From: a virus
Virus record (IMG/VR): IMGVR_UViG_3300047322_000607
Span: 1 to 64,000 of that record
DNA length: 64,000 bases
Strand: one strand, 5' to 3'
Shown here: positions 35,533-42,940 of the stretch, in pieces
How the letters are laid out: every line of letters starts with the position of its first letter
Numbering within the stretch: position 1 is the stretch's first letter
Notes under the pieces: model-generated
Database searches by the model: none
What the model saw: the letters and a program-made list of their open reading frames with translations, nothing else
What the model was told of the DNA's origin: nothing
Position numbers and translations under genes: made by a program

Positions 35533-36038
35533 AGGGCGCGCTCCTGCTGCTGATGCTCGCCGGCTGCTCGCCGCTGGTCTACACCCGGGGCGTGCCCAAC
35601 CTTCACCAGGTCGAGCCGGGTCTCTGGCGCGGCGGCGAGCCGACCGCCGAGGGCTGGCGCTACCTGCGCGACGAGCTCGGTGTGTGCGCGACGGTTCAGC
35701 TCGACCAGGACGCCGAGCGGCCCGCCGGCGTCGAGCCCCCGGTCGGGATCGCCGTGATCGCGATCCCCATGCCCCCGGCGACCGGCGTCGACGTCTTCCT
35801 CGCGCGCCAACCTCGCCGCGCCGACCTGGTGCAGGCGGTTTTGACCATGCGCGGCCGCTCGGTGAGCTGCGCGGTCTTCGTTCACTGCTTGCACGGCGAA
35901 GATCGTACCGGGCTGGTGGTGGCGCTCTATCGCTGGTGGGGCGGCTGGACCCGTGAGGCGGCATACGCCGAGGCGATCGCGCTCGGCTTCCATCGCTCGT
36001 TGCTGGGGCTGGTGCTGACCTGGGGGAGCTTTCCATGA
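35529..36038 (+). CDS. Lipoprotein dual-specificity/tyrosine phosphatase
   Basis: GTG 35529 overlaps the previous TGA and gives a 169-aa protein. It begins with a short lipoprotein signal, MKGALLLLMLAGC (Cys13). Residues 119-126 are HCLHGEDR, the Cys-x5-Arg phosphatase loop (Cys120, Arg126). Upstream, VEPGLWRGGEPTAEGW is typical of the dual-specificity family. It would remove phosphate from tyrosine or other phosphoesters in the envelope, outside the cytoplasm. An exported phosphatase is rare in phages. Starting further upstream (35466) would bury the signal. Confidence 0.75.
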   Translation: MKGALLLLMLAGCSPLVYTRGVPNLHQVEPGLWRGGEPTAEGWRYLRDELGVCATVQLDQDAERPAGVEPPVGIAVIAIPMPPATGVDVFLARQPRRADLVQAVLTMRGRSVSCAVFVHCLHGEDRTGLVVALYRWWGGWTREAAYAEAIALGFHRSLLGLVLTWGSFP

Positions 36039-36406
36039 GCGAGGGGCGCGAGAAGCTTCCGGCTTTGGCCTTCGATGACAGCGACAAGGAGACCCCGCCG
36101 GCGCGCCCGATCCCGGGTCGGGTGATCGTCGCCTCGCCGGCGGCGACCTCGACCGACTGGCCCCCGGAGGTAGAGATCACCCCACCGGTCGCGCCAAGTT
36201 TCGGACACGTCGACCCCGAGGCGGCCGATCGCGCGCTCGAGCGGGCGGCGCTCGAGGCGCTCCTCGAGCGGGCGGCGGAATTCGCGCGAGCGATGGCGCG
36301 GCACACCATCGCCGCGAAGGAGCTCCATCACCAGGCGGCGCGGCTGAACGTCGAGGCGGCGGAGCTCGCCGCGGACGTCGCGCGCGTGCTGAAAAAGGCG
36401 CCATGA
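36035..36406 (+). CDS. Hypothetical helical protein
   Basis: The 123-aa protein overlaps the phosphatase stop (ATGA). Its first 60 residues are Pro-rich and disordered-looking; residues 63-120 are Ala/Glu/Arg-rich helices. No family is recognised. Confidence 0.6.
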   Translation: MSEGREKLPALAFDDSDKETPPARPIPGRVIVASPAATSTDWPPEVEITPPVAPSFGHVDPEAADRALERAALEALLERAAEFARAMARHTIAAKELHHQAARLNVEAAELAADVARVLKKAP

Positions 36407-36600
36407 CACCCGGGCAGACCTGTTACGAGGCCTACGGCGCGGCGCTCTGTTGGATGAAGGACGGCTCCCCGATGACCGTATGGCAGCGGCTCCCGGACTG
36501 GGATCGCGAGGCCTGGGAAGCGGTCGGGCGGGCGGGCAAGGCGGCCGCGGCCGCGGCGATGCTACGAAAGCCAAGCGACAGCCAAAGGAGCAACCGATGA
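36403..36600 (+). CDS. Small conserved-type phage protein
   Basis: The 65-aa protein starts with MTPGQTCYEAY and has WQRLPDWDREAWEAVGRAG, a pattern common in small phage proteins of unknown role. It overlaps both neighbours by 4 bases, including the endolysin start. Confidence 0.6.
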   Translation: MTPGQTCYEAYGAALCWMKDGSPMTVWQRLPDWDREAWEAVGRAGKAAAAAAMLRKPSDSQRSNR

Positions 36601-37307
36601 TCCTTCACCCTGGATCCTCCGGCCCCGACGTCGGGAAGCTGCAACAGACCTTGATCGAAGCCGGCTATCCGATCGACCAGGCGGAGGCGGGCGCCTCGAG
36701 CTTCGGCGAGTCGACGCAGGCGGCGGTCGAGGCCTTCCAACACGCGCACGTCGGACCCGATCATCATGCGCTCGGCGAGGACGGGATCGTCGGGCCCTTC
36801 ACCGAGTGGGCGCTCGAGCACCCGGGCGGATCCTCGCCGGGAACGGTCCCGGGCTGGCGCCGCGCGCGGGTCGAGCCGGCCTCGGCGCGGGAGGTGCTCG
36901 CCGCGGCGATCGCCGAGATCGGCGTGCGCGAAGAGCCGGACGGCAGCAACCGCGGCCCACGGGTCGACGTCTACACCGCTCCCCACCTCGGCGAGCCCTG
37001 GTGTGCTGATTTCGTTTCCTGGGCGTGGGGGCGCTACGAGGGCGGCTCGCCTTTCGGCCGGATCCGCGGCGTCTACACCCTCGAGGACTGGGGTCGCTCG
37101 CACGGCCGGATCGTCGACGTTCCGCGGCCGGGCGACGTGTGGCTGATCCTGCGGCCCCCGTCGCACGGTCACACCGGGATCGTGGTCTCGGTCTCCGACG
37201 ATGGGGAGTCGATCAGCACTTGCGAGGGCAACGCGGCGAACGCGGTTCGCGGCCTGGTGCGGCCGGTCGCCGCGATCTCGCTCTTCATCCGTCCGGTCGA
37301 CCCGTAG
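36597..37307 (+). CDS. Endolysin: peptidoglycan-binding domain plus CHAP amidase/peptidase
   Basis: The ATG at 36597 overlaps the previous stop and follows AAAGGAG. The 236-aa enzyme degrades peptidoglycan at lysis. Residues 1-72 are a PG_binding_1-type domain (GSSGPDVGKLQQTLIEAGYP, GPFTEWAL). Residues 100-232 are a CHAP-like domain with Cys136 (PWCADFVSWAW) and His192 (SHGHTGIV). No signal peptide is present, so a holin is needed. Two small membrane proteins lie just beyond it on the opposite strand. Confidence 0.85.
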   Translation: MILHPGSSGPDVGKLQQTLIEAGYPIDQAEAGASSFGESTQAAVEAFQHAHVGPDHHALGEDGIVGPFTEWALEHPGGSSPGTVPGWRRARVEPASAREVLAAAIAEIGVREEPDGSNRGPRVDVYTAPHLGEPWCADFVSWAWGRYEGGSPFGRIRGVYTLEDWGRSHGRIVDVPRPGDVWLILRPPSHGHTGIVVSVSDDGESISTCEGNAANAVRGLVRPVAAISLFIRPVDP

Positions 37308-37316
37308 CGAGCCGTA

Positions 37317-37454
37317 TCAACGCAGGCCGACGGCGATCACCCAAGCGACGTTTGCCAGCGCTGCACCCAGCATCAACCCCGCCCAAAATCCCGCCTTCCA
37401 TTCCCTGACCTGCGAGTCTCGGATCAATCCCGCGATGTCGATCTTTTCGCTCAT
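37317..37454 (-). CDS. Very small membrane protein, holin-accessory candidate
   Basis: A 45-aa frame starts at ATG 37454, overlapping the stop of the upstream minus-strand gene (ATGA). It begins MSEKIDIAGLIRDSQVREW and contains one hydrophobic segment (FWAGLMLGAALANVAWVIAVGL). It ends 9 bases from the endolysin stop, convergent with it. Coupling and the membrane segment support it as a real gene. Confidence 0.6.
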   Translation of the reverse strand: MSEKIDIAGLIRDSQVREWKAGFWAGLMLGAALANVAWVIAVGLR

Positions 37455-37687
37455 TTCAGATGCCCCCGTGAGAGAACGAGCAACACCATCCCAAGCGCGA
37501 TGGCCTGGAAGAACGACCGGTCCAACGCCTTTGCGATCGGCTCATGCGTCAGTAGCTGCGCGATCAGGTTCCCGAAGAGCAGCGATCCCCACATAGCCGC
37601 GAGCGCTCCGAAGCGCCGCTTCAATCTCCCCCTGCGGCGCCCCCGCTTCACCTTCTCGCCCGTCCCGGGCAACCTCTCCCCCGTCAC
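37451..37687 (-). CDS. Small two-segment membrane protein, holin candidate
   Basis: GTG 37687 overlaps the preceding gene's stop. The 78-aa protein has a very basic N-terminus (residues 12-26), a hydrophobic segment at 28-45, a short polar turn, and a second hydrophobic segment at 58-72. This is the layout of small class II holins. It lies next to the endolysin but on the opposite strand. Confidence 0.65.
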   Translation of the reverse strand: MTGERLPGTGEKVKRGRRRGRLKRRFGALAAMWGSLLFGNLIAQLLTHEPIAKALDRSFFQAIALGMVLLVLSRGHLK

Positions 37688-37959
37688 TGTTGCACCCGGA
37701 ATTTTCCCGGGACATCGTCGAAATAGAGACGCGCCCCGTCGGTGATTTCGATGAAATAGCGACCCCCGTCGCTCTTCACCTTCGCGGGATTGATCCGTTC
37801 TCGGTCGATCTCGATCGGCGGCCCGCCGGCGGGATCGGCTTTGTAGATCACCTCTTCGAACGAGACCCCGAAGAGCGTCCGATCAAGGGCAAGGCGCGCG
37901 GCGGTGCGCTCTGCTTTCGATGGGTCGTTGGTCCATTCGATTTCATATTTCTTCGACAT
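37684..37959 (-). CDS. Hypothetical small protein
   Basis: The preferred start is ATG 37959 (MSKKYEIEWTND), preceded by GAAAGGA; an ATG at 37983 is possible but would overlap its neighbour more. The 91-aa protein is mixed alpha/beta with KVKSDGGRYFIEITDGARLY. No family is recognised. It is part of the coupled minus-strand operon. Confidence 0.6.
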   Translation of the reverse strand: MSKKYEIEWTNDPSKAERTAARLALDRTLFGVSFEEVIYKADPAGGPPIEIDRERINPAKVKSDGGRYFIEITDGARLYFDDVPGKFRVQQ

Positions 37960-38188
37960 TGGGTGTGTCGTCCTTTCGTTCATCGCGCACCTGGTCGAGC
38001 ACCCGGACCACCATCGCGTGACCGGCCTGGTCTTCGTCGAGCTTCACCAGTTCGAACAACCCGCGGGCGCCTTCGATGATCGCGAAGGCGAGGGTCTCGA
38101 CCGTCGGCGGATCGGTCAGCGCGGCCGCGGCGCGCAGGAATGCGTCGCGGGCGCGGCCGCGATGGAAGGCGCGATCTCCGGCGCTCAA
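37943..38188 (-). CDS. Hypothetical helical protein
   Basis: A TTG at 38188 overlaps the methyltransferase stop (TTGA), giving 81 residues; a start at 38233 would overlap that gene by 49 bases. The protein is helical, with ETLAFAIIEGARGLFELVKL. No function can be given. Confidence 0.55.
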   Translation of the reverse strand: MSAGDRAFHRGRARDAFLRAAAALTDPPTVETLAFAIIEGARGLFELVKLDEDQAGHAMVVRVLDQVRDERKDDTPNVEEI

Positions 38189-38838
38189 AAATGAGACTTC
38201 CCGCCGCGGAGCTCGTTCCCGTAGCAGGTCCACCCGGCGCGCGGACGGCGCGCGAAATACTCGACGTAGGGCGCGCCGCGGCGACCGCCGGCGAGCGCCT
38301 CGACGAGCTGATAGAACCGCTCCGGCTTTTCCGAGTGCTCGAGCCGCGGCGCGAAGAAGACCGAGCGGACCGACTTGCTCAAGCGCTTTGGTCTACCGCG
38401 GCGGGCGATGATGCAGCGCTCTTCGACGTTGCGCACGCTCCGGCCCATGCCGAAGGCGAGCTTCGTCGAGCCGTGGGTGTGAAAGGTCCGGTCGGACAGC
38501 GGATCGATCACGAATTCCCCCGGCCCCGTCGTCTTCAACCACGTCAATTCGCCGCCCGTCGGCTCGAATTCCCACGCGCGCACCACCTCGCGCGCCTCGT
38601 CGACCATCGACGACAAATACCAAAAAAACAAATAGCAGTCGGTCAGCATCGGCGGAAGGGGGAAGGCCTTCATCTGCGCGATCGTCATGACCGCTTTGTA
38701 GCGCTTGGCGGCTCCGCGGGTCTTCCCGGGAAGCTGGTCGTTGTGTTTCCACGGGTTATCGCTGACCAGCACGCGCGCCGGCGAGCTCGCCGAGACCATC
38801 GGCCAGTCGGCGCGCTCGAGGATCTTCGCGCGGCTCAT
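38185..38838 (-). CDS. MT-A70-family adenine methyltransferase-like protein with DNPW motif
   Basis: The 217-aa protein has the layout of MT-A70 N6-adenine methyltransferases: a catalytic tetrad near residue 27, FFWYLSSMV, HTHGSTKLAFGMGRSVRNVEE and a C-terminal SEKPERFYQLVEAL. The tetrad reads DNPW instead of the usual DPPW, so activity is uncertain. Phage members of this family modify phage DNA against restriction. Its start overlaps the stop of the gene before it. Confidence 0.8.
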   Translation of the reverse strand: MSRAKILERADWPMVSASSPARVLVSDNPWKHNDQLPGKTRGAAKRYKAVMTIAQMKAFPLPPMLTDCYLFFWYLSSMVDEAREVVRAWEFEPTGGELTWLKTTGPGEFVIDPLSDRTFHTHGSTKLAFGMGRSVRNVEERCIIARRGRPKRLSKSVRSVFFAPRLEHSEKPERFYQLVEALAGGRRGAPYVEYFARRPRAGWTCYGNELRGGKSHF

Positions 38839-39134
38839 GAGCGCGCCTCGGCGAGTACCTCGAGCTGAACCCGCAGCACGAGGAGAGTCTCCTTGTTCGT
38901 CGGATCGGCGAGCAGGGATCGAGCAGTGAAGGCGATCTTTTCGAGAAGTTGGCCCCGGCTCTGTTGTCCGGGTTTCACCAGTGCAACGCCCAGTGCGAAC
39001 AGCGCCTCACAGAGAGCGCAGGCGTGATCGCCGCCTTCGTTTTGGATCGAGCCGTTATCGTCGCACCGATGGTGCCGGCAGGCTCGAATCAGGTCCACCA
39101 ACGGCCCACCCTTCGGAGACTCGCCCCCGGTCAA
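38835..39134 (-). CDS. Hypothetical Cys/His-containing protein
   Basis: A TTG at 39134 overlaps the previous stop (TTGA) and gives 99 residues. Residues 16-42 (LIRACRHHRCDDNGSIQNEG...CALC) hold four Cys and two His, suggesting a metal site. The C-terminal half is helical. It precedes the methyltransferase in the operon. Confidence 0.6.
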   Translation of the reverse strand: MTGGESPKGGPLVDLIRACRHHRCDDNGSIQNEGGDHACALCEALFALGVALVKPGQQSRGQLLEKIAFTARSLLADPTNKETLLVLRVQLEVLAEARS

Positions 39135-39298
39135 CCGCCACCCCCGACGCCGAGCTCGGGACAGTCGATCCGGCGGTGCATGTCGCCGCAGATCCCGCAG
39201 CAATGTTGCGGCGCCAACGACATCAACCATTCGGCAAACTCCAACCAAACCCGGCGTCTGATCCGATCGTCGCTGACCTCGGTCCGCTGCTCGCTCAT
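39131..39298 (-). CDS. Small zinc-knuckle protein, first gene of the minus operon
   Basis: The 55-aa frame starts at ATG 39298, only 8 bases after the -10-like box of promoter F, with no ribosome-binding site, so its mRNA may be leaderless. It contains HCCGICGDMHRRIDC, a likely zinc site. Its stop overlaps the next start. Confidence 0.6.
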   Translation of the reverse strand: MSEQRTEVSDDRIRRRVWLEFAEWLMSLAPQHCCGICGDMHRRIDCPELGVGGGG

Positions 39299-39306
39299 GC
39301 TGCGAC

Positions 39307-39338
39307 GAATACGCGAAGCGGTGCAGGAGCGCAAGGAA
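39307..39338 (-). promoter_or_regulatory. Conserved promoter element, site F (minus operon)
   Basis: On the minus strand, 39338-39320 read TTCCTTGCGCTCCTGCACC, differing from site A at two positions. TTGCGC is at 39334-39329 and GTATTC at 39312-39307 (16-base spacer). The ATG of the first gene lies 8 bases further on. It is back to back with the plus-strand promoter at 39343. Confidence 0.7.
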
Positions 39339-39342
39339 AACC

Positions 39343-39371
39343 TTGACGCTCGAGCGCCGACCCGCTGATAG
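39343..39371 (+). promoter_or_regulatory. Sigma70-like promoter for the replication operon
   Basis: TTGACG (39343-39348), a 17-base spacer and TGATAG (39366-39371) form a good sigma70-type promoter. The ATG of the RusA-like gene is 7 bases downstream with no ribosome-binding site, so translation may start at the 5' end. It diverges from site F with 4 bases between the two -35 regions' elements. Confidence 0.65.
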
Positions 39372-39378
39372 TGCGGAC

Positions 39379-39996
39379 ATGGCGAAGCGTCGACACTGGG
39401 GCGATCGGATCCTCGACACATTGGGAATCGAGCATCCCGACTCGCCGGCCGTGGCGCGTTCGAAGGCGCTCCGGCAGCGGCTCGAGCAGGAGCGGCTCGA
39501 GGGCGCGCGCGCCGCGATCGCCGCGGCGGTTCCATCGTCGCCGGCGCCGCAGCAACTGGCGCTCGTCGCGCCGCACCCCCTCGAGATCCTCCTTCCGCTG
39601 CGGATCTTGATCCTCTCGCCGCCGAGGACGAAGAAGACGCACGGCAACTTGATCGACCTCGGCGAGCGCTGCTCGACCTGCGGCCGCGGCAAGCGGTCGA
39701 TCATGGTTCCATCGAGCGAACATCGGAAATGGTTCAACACCGTCAAGCAATCGGTCGAGCTACAGGCGCCGCCGACGCCGATCACCGGCCCGGTCAATGT
39801 CGCGGCGATCTTCTATCGGGAGAAGAACCTCGGCGATCTCGTCGGCTTTATGCAGGCGCTCGCCGACCTGCTCGAGGCGGCGAAAATCCTCGAGAACGAT
39901 CGGCAGATCGTCGGATGGGACCGGACGCGGATGTCGAAGGACGCCGCGAATCCGCGGATCGAGTGCACGATCGAGCGGATGATCGATCGGCCGTGA
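39379..39996 (+). CDS. RusA-like Holliday junction resolvase
   Basis: Start ATG 39379 lies right after the promoter. The 205-aa protein ends with the RusA core: LRILILSPPRTKKTHGNL, then GDLVGFMQALADLLEAAKILENDRQIVGWD with the acidic residues that bind metal. RusA cuts four-way DNA junctions during replication or recombination. The first 65 residues, Arg/Glu/Ala-rich, are additional; CSTCGRGKR may bind zinc. An alternative TTG start at 39343 lies in the promoter. Confidence 0.8.
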   Translation: MAKRRHWGDRILDTLGIEHPDSPAVARSKALRQRLEQERLEGARAAIAAAVPSSPAPQQLALVAPHPLEILLPLRILILSPPRTKKTHGNLIDLGERCSTCGRGKRSIMVPSSEHRKWFNTVKQSVELQAPPTPITGPVNVAAIFYREKNLGDLVGFMQALADLLEAAKILENDRQIVGWDRTRMSKDAANPRIECTIERMIDRP

Positions 39997-39997
39997 G

Positions 39998-40069
39998 AAC
40001 TTTTTTCCGACGGTAGAACCGGGTGCACATGCGAAAAAAGTTGACGACCGTGTGACCGCTCGGTTAGTT
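39998..40069 (+). promoter_or_regulatory. Dyad and promoter before the replication initiator gene
   Basis: A perfect 10-bp inverted repeat, AACTTTTTTC (39998-40007) and GAAAAAAGTT (40033-40042), overlaps TTGACG (40041-40046), which has a 17-base spacer to TTAGTT (40064-40069). The dyad could be an operator on the promoter or a bidirectional hairpin. The A/T tracts stand out in this GC-rich genome. Confidence 0.6.
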
Positions 40070-40075
40070 CTTGCA

Positions 40076-40260
40076 GCACGACGATCGCCAACCCACGGCG
40101 GGTGGGAGATCGCTCGAAAGAGGTAGGCGCCTTTCCGGTAGCAGACGGAGCGCGTCGGGGAAAAAACCGGGGTCGGCTGTAATTCGCCTGCCTCCGGCTC
40201 ACCCCGGCCCGCCAACTCCGCCGCGCTCCACCTGGTGCCGGAAAGGCTTGTCCGCGTCCG
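40076..40260 (+). other. Structured leader before the initiator gene
   Basis: This non-coding stretch would be the 5' leader of the initiator mRNA. It holds nested inverted repeats: GCCTTTCCGG (40129-40138) with CCGGAAAGGC (40238-40247), and CCGGGGT (40167-40173) with ACCCCGG (40201-40207). It may be a regulatory RNA leader or part of a replication origin. No ribosome-binding site is clear at its end. Confidence 0.5.
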
Positions 40261-41232
40261 ATGGCCCGCGCTGGTCTCAAAGTAAATCGGAAATTCATCC
40301 GGCTTGCGACGCAGCTGGGCGCGATCTTCCCGCGAATGGGCGAACTGATCGCCCGGGGCGCTCTTGAGACCATGTGGGATCACGCCTACGAACGGGCCGA
40401 CGAGCATCTAGGCGACGCGGAAGACGTCGAATGCGCCGCTCGCTGGCAAGGCGATCGCGGCGTGCTCCTGGCGATGCTGCTCGGGTGCGGCGGCGAGGGG
40501 CGACCGGGATTCGTCGAGCCGGACCCGGATCGGGGCGGCTACCGAGTTCACGACCTTTGGCAGCATGCCCCCCCATGGGTCCGCCGGAAGCTGGCCTCCG
40601 AGGAACGGCGCCGGATCGCCGGGGTCTCGATTTCCGACCTACGCAGGGAAGCAGGGCGGCAAGGAGCCGCGGCGAAGAAAGCAAACGGGAAGCAAAAGGT
40701 CGACCTTTTCCCGGTGAGAGCAAATGGTTCGCAAGATGCTGCCCAGGGACGGGACGGGATAGGGACGGGACGGGATAGGGACGGGACGGGACGGGTACAG
40801 ACAAGGCCCCCCCAGGTCGCGCCGCTCGAGCTCGCCCCAGGAGCTCCCGACCTGGGCAAGCCGGCGAACGCGAAACAGCGCGCCACGGTCGACCGCTTCC
40901 TGCAGGCGGCGCTCGAGGTGCTCGACCGGCTGAACGTCGAGCGGATGCGGGTGATCCCCGGGACCCGTAAGATCACCCCGTCGTATTCGGCGCTCTCCGG
41001 GATCGCCGGCCGGCTCGAGTCCGGCTTCACGGTCGCCGACTGTCAGCACGTCGTGACCGTCCGCGCCGCCGAGGTCCGCACCGACCCGAGTAGCGCGAAG
41101 TGGTTCGATTCGGTTTCGCCGTGGCGAGAGGAGAACTTTCGCCGCTACCTCGACCGCGTGCCGTCGAGGGCGACCAACGTCATGGACCCGGGATCGGAGT
41201 CGGATCTCGAGGAGAAGATGCGCCATGGATGA
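40261..41232 (+). CDS. Replication initiator-like protein
   Basis: The 323-aa protein precedes a DnaC-like loader, as initiators do in lambda-type phages. The first 130 residues look like a helical/winged-helix region (KFIRLATQLGAIFPRMGELIARG). Residues 162-179 are an Arg/Asp/Gly linker encoded by the GGGAC repeats. Residues about 205-305 resemble the conserved phage replication C-terminal domain (ALEVLDRLN...YSALSGIAGRL...KWFDSVSPWREENFRRYL). It would bind the origin and recruit the loader. Stop overlaps the next start by 8 bases. Confidence 0.75.
   Translation: MARAGLKVNRKFIRLATQLGAIFPRMGELIARGALETMWDHAYERADEHLGDAEDVECAARWQGDRGVLLAMLLGCGGEGRPGFVEPDPDRGGYRVHDLWQHAPPWVRRKLASEERRRIAGVSISDLRREAGRQGAAAKKANGKQKVDLFPVRANGSQDAAQGRDGIGTGRDRDGTGRVQTRPPQVAPLELAPGAPDLGKPANAKQRATVDRFLQAALEVLDRLNVERMRVIPGTRKITPSYSALSGIAGRLESGFTVADCQHVVTVRAAEVRTDPSSAKWFDSVSPWREENFRRYLDRVPSRATNVMDPGSESDLEEKMRHG
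40746..40797 (+). repeat. GGGAC iteron-like array, putative replication origin
   Basis: GGGACGGGACGGGATA occurs twice in tandem (40746-40761, 40762-40777) followed by GGGAC three times and GGGTA (40778-40797), ten G-triplets in 52 bases. The array lies inside the initiator gene, between its two domains, as origin iterons do in lambda-like phages. The G-rich strand could also form a quadruplex. Confidence 0.6.
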
Positions 41233-42076
41233 AGATTTGAAAGCGACGCTCGAGCGGCTGACCGCCGGCGCTACGCAGGGGCCCGCCGAGGCGACGAGCC
41301 GCTGCGGTCTCCCGGCCTGGCTCCTCGAGGACAAGATCCCGACCGGCACCTACTGCGACGGCGGGACCCATATCCGGGTGAGCGGCTCCGACCCGAAGAC
41401 CACCAGGCGCTACGACATCGAGACCGTCGGGCGATGCCCAGCGGCGGTCAGCGACGAGATCGCGAAGCGCTACAGCACCGAGCGGGCCCGGTTGAAAGGC
41501 CCGATCGATAAGCTGGTGAAGCAGGGCGGCGAGGGCTTCGAAGGCTTCGACGCGCGTCGCCACCGGTCCGCGGCGAAAGCGCTCGAGGTGATGCAGGCCT
41601 TCGCCGCCGATCCGGCCGGCGCGAACGTCTTCCTCTTCGGCCCGACGGGTCTCGGGAAAACCCGGCTCATGCTGGCCTCGCACTTCGCGCTCCTGCGGCG
41701 CGGGGTCAACTCGCGTTACGTGACCTCGCCGGAGCTCCGATCGCTCTTCCGGCGGAAGGAGTCGTTCGACGAAGACGCGGCGAAGGAAGCGAACGATGCG
41801 CTCCTCGCGCTGCAGGGCGCGGCGGTGATCCACGCCGACGACCTCGGCGACATCGAGGGCGACGAGCGGAAGAAAGGCGGCTTCGCCGAGGGTCTGAAAG
41901 ACCTTCTCCGGCTGGCGCGCGGGACGTGGGTCTTCTCGACCAACTGCGGCTATGCCGAGCTCAAATCTCACCCGGACATCGGCGCGAAGAACCTCTCCCG
42001 GATGGTCGAAGGCGCAACGCTGGTGCCGATGGAAGGGAAGGATTTCCGAGTTCAGACCGCCAAGGTCGCCAAATGA
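41225..42076 (+). CDS. DnaC-like helicase loader ATPase
   Basis: The 283-aa protein has an AAA+ core: Walker A GPTGLGKT (residues 139-146) and Walker B VIHADD (201-206), followed by FSTNCGYAEL (sensor 1) and a C-terminal SRMVEGATLVPMEGKDFR. DnaC-type loaders place the replicative helicase on DNA. The N-terminal 100 residues would contact the helicase or initiator. No helicase gene is visible in the window, so the host DnaB is probably used. Confidence 0.85.
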   Translation: MDEDLKATLERLTAGATQGPAEATSRCGLPAWLLEDKIPTGTYCDGGTHIRVSGSDPKTTRRYDIETVGRCPAAVSDEIAKRYSTERARLKGPIDKLVKQGGEGFEGFDARRHRSAAKALEVMQAFAADPAGANVFLFGPTGLGKTRLMLASHFALLRRGVNSRYVTSPELRSLFRRKESFDEDAAKEANDALLALQGAAVIHADDLGDIEGDERKKGGFAEGLKDLLRLARGTWVFSTNCGYAELKSHPDIGAKNLSRMVEGATLVPMEGKDFRVQTAKVAK

Positions 42077-42285
42077 AAAAGGGGGAGAAGAAAACGGCTC
42101 TCTCCTACGCGATCGATTCGGCGCGCGCGGTCGGTCGGCTCGAGCAGGCGGCGAAGCGATTCACGTCGATCGACGCGGCGAAGGAGATGGCAGATCACAG
42201 CCGAGTAGGGGCAACGGAAGACCTGATTACCGCAGCGTTTCAGGTCGTGCATGCGGCGGAGAACGGCCACCGGAGGAGCCGGTGA
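42073..42285 (+). CDS. Small helical protein
   Basis: The 70-aa Lys/Ala-rich protein starts at ATG 42073, overlapping the loader stop. It has no recognisable domain. Coupling with the replication genes suggests early expression. Confidence 0.55.
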   Translation: MKKGEKKTALSYAIDSARAVGRLEQAAKRFTSIDAAKEMADHSRVGATEDLITAAFQVVHAAENGHRRSR

Positions 42286-42629
42286 CCGGCGCCGGATCGG
42301 TCGAGCAGATCGCGAAGCTCTTCCGCAAGCAAATGCGCGGCCTCACCCTCGAGGCGGTCGCTCACCAGCTCGCCGGGATGTTCTTCGCCGTCTGCGATCA
42401 GGGCAACCTCGACCCGCGCGAGATCTACCAAGCGCAGCGGAAGAACCCGGCGCGGCGCGCGGCGAAGGTCGCGACCGTGCGCTGCGAGCATCGGGCGGCC
42501 GACCCTGCAGGGGTTGACCCGATCGAATGGCGCCCCCGGTGTCGCCGGCGGACGTCGAGCCCGTCGAGGCTTTGCCACTACCACGAGACCAAGATCGGCA
42601 AGCCGGGAAGCTACGGGAGGCGCCGGTGA
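42282..42629 (+). CDS. Hypothetical protein with C-terminal Cys/His site
   Basis: GTG 42282 overlaps the previous stop. The 115-aa protein has a helical N-terminus and Cys/His residues near the end (RCEHRAAD, RPRC, LCHYH) that may bind zinc. Family unknown. Confidence 0.55.
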   Translation: MTGAGSVEQIAKLFRKQMRGLTLEAVAHQLAGMFFAVCDQGNLDPREIYQAQRKNPARRAAKVATVRCEHRAADPAGVDPIEWRPRCRRRTSSPSRLCHYHETKIGKPGSYGRRR

Positions 42630-42937
42630 CCCTCGAGCAGGCGAAGGCGGAGCTCCGGCTACTCGCCGTGACCGGCGAGGCGCTCGACGGCTGCTTTTGC
42701 AGCCGAGAGACGATCCCGCTCGTCCGGGTGGTGATCGCCAGCGACTGCAAGCGCCACGGCGCCGCGACCGAGATCTACCAGAGCACGCGCGACGACCTGG
42801 TGCGGCGCGCCGGCGATCCGACCCCACCGGTCACAGGGATCGGAACGGAATGGATGCGCGCGCCGGCCGTCGAGCGGGTGCCATGGAAGCGCCCCGACGT
42901 GGTTGTCGCGCTCGACCCGCGCCGGAAGGACGGTTGA
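42626..42937 (+). CDS. Hypothetical small protein
   Basis: GTG 42626 overlaps the stop of its neighbour. The 103-aa protein has LLAVTGEALDGCFCSRETIPLV and a basic C-terminus. No family is recognised. Confidence 0.55.
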   Translation: MTLEQAKAELRLLAVTGEALDGCFCSRETIPLVRVVIASDCKRHGAATEIYQSTRDDLVRRAGDPTPPVTGIGTEWMRAPAVERVPWKRPDVVVALDPRRKDG

Positions 42938-42940
42938 CCG

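Noticed and set aside
40746-40797. GGGAC array as a CRISPR or a sequencing artefact
   Set aside because: The repeats have no spacers and the reading frame of the initiator gene is kept through them, which argues for true sequence.
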